Under the pieces are notes generated by a model. The model was not told the origin of the DNA. It did no database searches and saw nothing but the letters and a program-made list of their open reading frames with translations. A program made the position numbers and the translations under genes. Positions 55,638 through 59,637 of a stretch of 59,637 bases of DNA are shown here, one piece after another. The DNA lies in contig JBKDJY010000001.1 in NCBI GenBank assembly GCA_046345275.1, positions 1 through 59,637 of the forward strand, given 5' to 3'. The number at the start of each line of letters is the position of its first letter. The first letter of the stretch is position 1. The DNA comes from UBA4416 sp046345275. GTDB lineage: Bacteria; Bacteroidota; Bacteroidia; B-17B0; Aurantibacillaceae.

Positions 55638-58058
55638 TTAAAACTTGTAATTATATCCTATTCTAACAACCTGTGTTTCATAATAATCCACACTCACATA
55701 CCTAAAGCCATTGCCATTAATGGATTTCTTAATCTGCATGGTATTCAGAAGATCCGTGGCGTTAATAAACAATTCTCCTTTTCCTTTTTGAATTCGTTTT
55801 TTCAATCCAACATCTAACGTAAATCTGGTTCCAATCTGGCCTTGTGGAATTAAATCAGGAGCAAGGTAAATAGCGGTTAGCTGAAAATCGATGTCATTTT
55901 TTAAATGAAAATTCACATTCCATTTTGAGTTCCAAGACAATAATGACTCTTTTTCAGAAGAATAAATATTTTCTTTAGGATATTTATTAAAGGCGCTAAA
56001 AGCATTAATGGTACTTTGATAGCCATTAAGATTCAAATTAAAAGAAAGCCATTTTTTTACATCCTGTGAAAGGATTAATTCCAATCCTGTATTATAACTC
56101 CTACCCGCATTTTGCATGATAGAATAAATTAACGTGCTGCCAGGAACAACGCTTGCAATGCGTGTGATGGTCGCATCAGCAATTTTGTGATAGGCAGCTA
56201 AATAAAAATATCCACTTTGCCAATTTCCTTTGTATGCCAATTCGAACAGGTTTGTAAACTGGGGGTTTAAAGAAGGATTACCAATTTTAATGATTTCTGC
56301 GTCGTCATACTTTGGAAAAATTCTGATATCAACTTCGTTTGGCCTATCAACTCTTCTATTATAGAAGACAGAAATTTTATGATGATCATTAAATTTATAA
56401 GCAAGTCTTAAGTTTGGAAAAGGCTGGGTATAATTGTAACCATTGCTTTTATAGGTAGGATGGTTTGGATTAACTTGATAATTTACATTGACATATTCAA
56501 CTCTTAAACCCGCCTCCAATTCAAATGTTTTATTTTCAAGAACGTAATTACCATATAATGCTGGTATGGTTTCCTTGTATGTTGCCCAACCTCCAGCAGC
56601 CGAATCGATAGGAGAATTAAGGCCTGGAAAGAAAAGCATATTTGTTGGAATATTTCTATACCTAAATTTAGCACCTGTTTCAATCCTGCCATACTTTAGT
56701 GGTTTGAGGTAATCGATATTAAAATCTGCCACATGTTCGTCAGATATTAGTTTAAAGGCATCATTGCCTGTAAAGGTTGGCAATACGTTGGTGAAAAAAT
56801 ATTTTTCATCTTCTCTATGAAATGTATAATTAAATCCAATGTTTAAGGTATGCCCAAGCTGTTTAAATTTATGTAAGAATGTTGAAGATGCTGTAACTGT
56901 TGTTTTAAGCTCATCTTCTAAAAATTGCCATAAACGTTTTCTATCAGAAAAATCAGAGCCAAAGAATGGTTCATCCCCATGATCCAAAATTCGCTCTGAA
57001 CTAAATAAACCTGATAAGCTAAATTGATTGTATTCATTGATATTATAATCAAAGCCCAATCTTCCAGTTGCTACTGTTGTTTTTCTATTTCTTTTTGTTT
57101 GCTGACGAATAATTTCTCCGCTGTCATAATATCGATCTACAAATTCATTCTTATTTAAAGTATTGGTAAGTAAATAATCTCCTTGAAGGAATAAATTAAT
57201 TTTCTTTTTTTTATAGTTAAGCGAAAGGGATGGATTAAACTTAGGCGTATTTTGGTATTGCGGTCGAATGGTTGGAAAATTTTCCTGCTTTATCCATAAT
57301 GCACCCAAACCTGTTGCTAATCCAAACTTTCCATTAAATCCTTCCTGTTTATTTTTTTTATAGATAATATTAAGCACGCCAGCATTGCCATTGGCATCAT
57401 ATTTTGCTGAAGGATTATTGATGATTTCAATTTTTTCAATAGCAGATGCAGGAATATTATCTAGACTTGCTTGATTTCCAAAACCTGTTAATGCTGTTTG
57501 TTTCCCATCAATTAGTACAATCACTTTGTCGCTGCCACGCATTTGAACTTTACCTTCCTGAACTGTTACGCCAGGTAAATTTTGCATGGCTTGCAAAACC
57601 GATCCGCCACTTTGAGAAATATTGTTTTCAAGATTATAGGATTTTTTATCCAATTTACTAGAAACTTCATCCTGCTTTGCACTTACCACAACTTCATTTA
57701 AAACTTTTTCATCTTCAGTTAATTCAATCGTGCCTGCATCTAAAAAAGAATTCAAACTACCAATAAAGAAAGGCTCTTGAGTGGTCTTGTATCCAATGGA
57801 TGAAACTTCTATATAATATCTGCCTTGCTTTAAATTGTTTAATGTGAAGCGTCCTTCTTCATTCGTAATTGTTCCCAAAACCAAGGAACTATCCTTTTCC
57901 ACTTTAATTAATACATTGACATAAGGTAATGGATTAGCTGTTTTTTTTTCTTTTACTAATCCTGAAACTGAAGCGCTTTGTGTTTGCGCAAAAGCATCTA
58001 AACTGAAAACTAAAAGAACCACATATTTTAATGAACTTTTTAATACATTAATTTTCAT
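55638..58058 (-). CDS. outer-membrane TonB-dependent receptor with OMP_b-brl_3-type barrel
   Basis: 806 residues. Signal peptide (LKYVVLLVFSLDAFAQ, cleavage near 25). Carboxypeptidase-regulatory-like domain (NPLPYVNVLIKVEKDSSLVL to about residue 110). Plug with VVVSAKQDEVSSKLDKKSYN, then SVLQAMQNLPGVTVQEGKVQ, MRGSDKVIVLIDGKQTAL and IPASAIEKIEIINNPSAKYD. The barrel has the DxRxR-like region and ends VVRIGYNYKF (terminal aromatic). Ligand unknown. No regulator or partner SusD beside it. The 243 bp between it and the DtxR-type gene contain no gene I can support. Confidence 0.92.
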   Translation of the reverse strand: MKINVLKSSLKYVVLLVFSLDAFAQTQSASVSGLVKEKKTANPLPYVNVLIKVEKDSSLVLGTITNEEGRFTLNNLKQGRYYIEVSSIGYKTTQEPFFIGSLNSFLDAGTIELTEDEKVLNEVVVSAKQDEVSSKLDKKSYNLENNISQSGGSVLQAMQNLPGVTVQEGKVQMRGSDKVIVLIDGKQTALTGFGNQASLDNIPASAIEKIEIINNPSAKYDANGNAGVLNIIYKKNKQEGFNGKFGLATGLGALWIKQENFPTIRPQYQNTPKFNPSLSLNYKKKKINLFLQGDYLLTNTLNKNEFVDRYYDSGEIIRQQTKRNRKTTVATGRLGFDYNINEYNQFSLSGLFSSERILDHGDEPFFGSDFSDRKRLWQFLEDELKTTVTASSTFLHKFKQLGHTLNIGFNYTFHREDEKYFFTNVLPTFTGNDAFKLISDEHVADFNIDYLKPLKYGRIETGAKFRYRNIPTNMLFFPGLNSPIDSAAGGWATYKETIPALYGNYVLENKTFELEAGLRVEYVNVNYQVNPNHPTYKSNGYNYTQPFPNLRLAYKFNDHHKISVFYNRRVDRPNEVDIRIFPKYDDAEIIKIGNPSLNPQFTNLFELAYKGNWQSGYFYLAAYHKIADATITRIASVVPGSTLIYSIMQNAGRSYNTGLELILSQDVKKWLSFNLNLNGYQSTINAFSAFNKYPKENIYSSEKESLLSWNSKWNVNFHLKNDIDFQLTAIYLAPDLIPQGQIGTRFTLDVGLKKRIQKGKGELFINATDLLNTMQIKKSINGNGFRYVSVDYYETQVVRIGYNYKF

Positions 58059-58270
58059 GGCCTAAACTTAACAAACAATTCTGATGTAAATCTGTCTATT
58101 AAAAACTATTTAAAACAATCACAATCATTCATATTTTTGTTCATGCAAACAATGGCTAATTTCAATTTAAAAGGCTTAAATTTAATGCAATTAAAAATTA
58201 ATGAAGTTTTATTCTCTTAAATAGAAGTAGTTCTTATCAAACTATTTTAAAACACATCTTAGAAATAAAA

Positions 58271-58921
58271 ATGAATAGCATCATCAAAAAAATCAGTGCA
58301 CCGTTGGCCAACGCACTGATTGAAAATAAAATCATAAACCCAAATCCATTACAATTAAAAATTATTTCAAAAATAAATAGTGGTGCCGACTTAATTATTC
58401 AAAGTCCTGAAAACACTGGTAAAACTACAAGTCTCATTATTACAACTATTCACAAATTAAAACATCCTTTTGAAGACGCTGCTCGGGCATTAATCATCGT
58501 GCCTTCCATAGAACACGCCATTGAAATGGAAACACATTTTAAATTATTTTCAGAAGGTTCTAAGCTAAGAATTCACGCAGCGCATGAGGGTGGAAAAATT
58601 GATCAACAAAATGAGGAAATTTATTTTGGATCTGATATCATTATCGGAACTCCAAGACGGATGATGGAACTATATTTTCGCAAAAACATCAACATCACAA
58701 AGATTAAATTGTTTGCCATTGATGATGCAGAAATGATTGTAAAAAATTTGCATCAAGGAGAAATACACCGTTTAGCAGATAGTTTACCAAAATGTCAACA
58801 CTTGATATTTACAAATAAGTATTCAGAAAAAATAGAATCAATGATCCAAAGGCTTGGTTCAACAGTGGCTAAAATAAATTGGCGGCATTGTGCTTCTAAT
58901 GAAAATTCATTTTACATGTGA
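58271..58921 (+). CDS. single-domain DEAD-box-like protein (half helicase, degenerate motifs)
   Basis: 216 residues, equal to only the first RecA-like domain of DEAD-box helicases. Present: a Q-like NPLQLKIISKIN, Walker A in IIQSPENTGKTTSLI, Ia ALIIVPSIEHA, and Ib DIIIGTPRRMMELYF. Motif II reads DDAE instead of DEAD, and motif III reads FTNK instead of SAT. The second RecA domain with motifs IV-VI is missing and the gene ends normally, so it is not a simple truncation at this point. ATP binding is plausible, unwinding is not. It may be a regulator or a conserved Bacteroidota family of unknown role. Confidence 0.85.
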   Translation: MNSIIKKISAPLANALIENKIINPNPLQLKIISKINSGADLIIQSPENTGKTTSLIITTIHKLKHPFEDAARALIIVPSIEHAIEMETHFKLFSEGSKLRIHAAHEGGKIDQQNEEIYFGSDIIIGTPRRMMELYFRKNINITKIKLFAIDDAEMIVKNLHQGEIHRLADSLPKCQHLIFTNKYSEKIESMIQRLGSTVAKINWRHCASNENSFYM

Positions 58922-58943
58922 AATGTGGTTTTCAAAAGAAAGA

Positions 58944-59003
58944 TTATGCTTCAAAATCGCCAACTTCTTTTAGCTGCAAATCGTTCTTTTTTTCAATCCT
59001 ATC
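58944..59003 (-). pseudogene. possible 3' end of a minus-strand gene cut at a junction
   Basis: Minus-strand translation reads DRIEKKNDLQLKEVGDFEA then TAA at 58944-58946, a credible hydrophilic C-terminus convergent to the DEAD-like gene. Upstream of about 59003 the same frame runs into DNA that clearly codes on the plus strand. So this is either a gene end cut at a junction or a chance frame. Confidence 0.3.
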
Positions 59004-59637
59004 AAACACCATTACCAATGCAAGCGCCACCATCAGTAATAGTTTAAGTTGCGCCAACCCTACAGCACTATTAACTGGAACCTCTACTACCATTGGCACT
59101 AATTCTTATACTTGGAACCCAGGAGGTATAACAACCAATACCCTATTGGTGAATGCGCCAGGTACTTATACCCTACAAGTTAGAAATGCAAGTAATTTTT
59201 GTCCTCCTGCAACAAGAGTGTTTACCGTTTTGGGTGCTGCAAATAGTTTAACGCTGAATTCAACCATTACCAATGCCATTTGCGGAACAGGAACTGTTAG
59301 CATAGTTATTACAGGCGGCACGCCCAATTATACCATTACAGAAGGCGCAACAACTGTTGCAACAGGTTCTGCCTCGTCCTATACCATTACTGGCGTGTCG
59401 GTGGGGAACCATACCTATGTGGTATCAAGCAGCAATAGCTGCGACCAAACTTTGATTGTCAACATCATGGATTTATGCCCCTTACCCATTGAGCTAACGA
59501 AGTTTTCAGCCTCTTGCGCCGATCGTAAAGCAACAATTAAATGGACCACCGCCACTGAAATAAACTGTGATTCGTTTCTTTTATACAGAAGATCAAATCA
59601 GATAGACTTTGCAGCACCCATTGCCAAAGTGAAAGGA
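58993..59637 (+). CDS. 5'-truncated secreted Ig-like protein, probable T9SS cargo (runs off the window)
   Basis: An open frame from 58903 continues to the window end, but only about 58993 onward looks like protein. Ser/Thr/Gly-rich Ig-like repeats are seen: CANPTALLTGTSTTIGTNSY, then TWNPGGITTNTLLVNAPGTY. After two or three repeats comes PLPIELTKFSASCADRKATI, then KWTTATEINCDSFLLYRRS. This 'P-E-L-x-F, WTTATEINxD' module stands directly before the type IX C-terminal sorting domain in many Bacteroidota. No signal peptide or start precedes it, so the 5' end is missing. The stretch is visibly richer in GC than its neighbours. The remainder lies beyond the window. Confidence 0.75.

Noticed and set aside
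55497..55817. 106-residue plus-strand frame in the gap before the second TonB receptor
   Set aside because: More than half lies antisense to the receptor's 3' end. No -7 box, hydrophobic and Phe/Leu-rich as expected of antisense of beta-barrel DNA.
59003..59108. Extension of the minus-strand remnant into a hydrophobic, membrane-helix-like stretch
   Set aside because: This DNA clearly codes on the plus strand (Ig-like repeats with recurring TITNA), and antisense of Thr/Ala/Ser-rich code gives Val/Leu/Met by chance.
1..59637. tRNA or rRNA genes, CRISPR arrays, complete insertion sequences, phage genes
   Set aside because: I scanned for cloverleaf-like GGTTCRANYC segments, regular spaced repeats, transposase motifs and phage structural genes and found none that I could support by eye.

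Overview
The window is AT-rich DNA from a member of the Bacteroidota. Several things point there: promoters with the Bacteroidota -7 box TAnnTTTG (often with a -33 TTG/TTTG), A-rich leaders instead of Shine-Dalgarno sites, a type IX secretion protein (PorQ), TonB-dependent receptors with carboxypeptidase-like N-terminal domains, and family-restricted proteins (DUF4270, DUF4476, DUF4783). The gene mix suggests a Chitinophagia/Sphingobacteriia-like lineage, possibly uncultured, but I cannot name a genus. No rRNA, tRNA or CRISPR array was seen.

Layout. 0.1-1.5 kb: a sigma-70-like factor and an overlapping single-pass membrane partner. 1.7-2.6 kb: a conspicuously GC-rich foreign segment between two imperfect 30-bp direct repeats, next to a decayed NTF2-like gene. 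2.8-10.7 kb: housekeeping genes (gatB, Nudix, porQ, recJ, yebC-type regulator, nadC, DUF4783). 10.8-15.5 kb: a defence-like island with an unknown protein, a DUF488 protein with an antitoxin-like N-terminus, a RloC-like zinc-hook ATPase, and the apparent first codons of a lost DNA methyltransferase. 15.8-21.8 kb: rlmH, DUF423, DUF4476 and a lysine block (saccharopine dehydrogenase-like, aspartate kinase, diaminopimelate decarboxylase).

21.9-29.5 kb is the most interesting region: a secretion cluster for a small six-cysteine peptide with a double-glycine leader. It has a C39-peptidase ABC transporter, an HlyD-type adaptor, a TlpA-type thioredoxin, and a large membrane oxidase fusing a catalytically dead C39-like domain, a VKOR domain and a thioredoxin domain. 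A divergent XRE regulator lies beyond a perfect 10+10 bp inverted repeat. I infer export of a disulfide-bonded peptide, probably bacteriocin-like.

30-43.6 kb: rimO, panC, a short starch-synthase-like protein, a DUF4270 lipoprotein, a polysaccharide block (UDP-GlcNAc 2-epimerase, acyltransferase, glycosyltransferase, polymerase/ligase), purC, bioA, HMG-CoA lyase and pyrD. 43.7-48 kb: an Ala-rich small lipoprotein with textbook promoter and terminator, then an AraC-type regulator, a large hybrid kinase and a response regulator. 48.2-52.1 kb: a compact restriction-modification operon (C-like regulator, C5 methylase, DUF3883 nuclease, second C5 methylase), flanked by 17-bp direct repeats. 52.3-58.1 kb: two TonB-dependent receptors around a DtxR-type metal regulator with a candidate operator. 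58.2-59.6 kb: a single-domain DEAD-like protein, then a 5'-truncated secreted Ig-like/T9SS protein that runs off the end and begins at what looks like a rearrangement or assembly junction.
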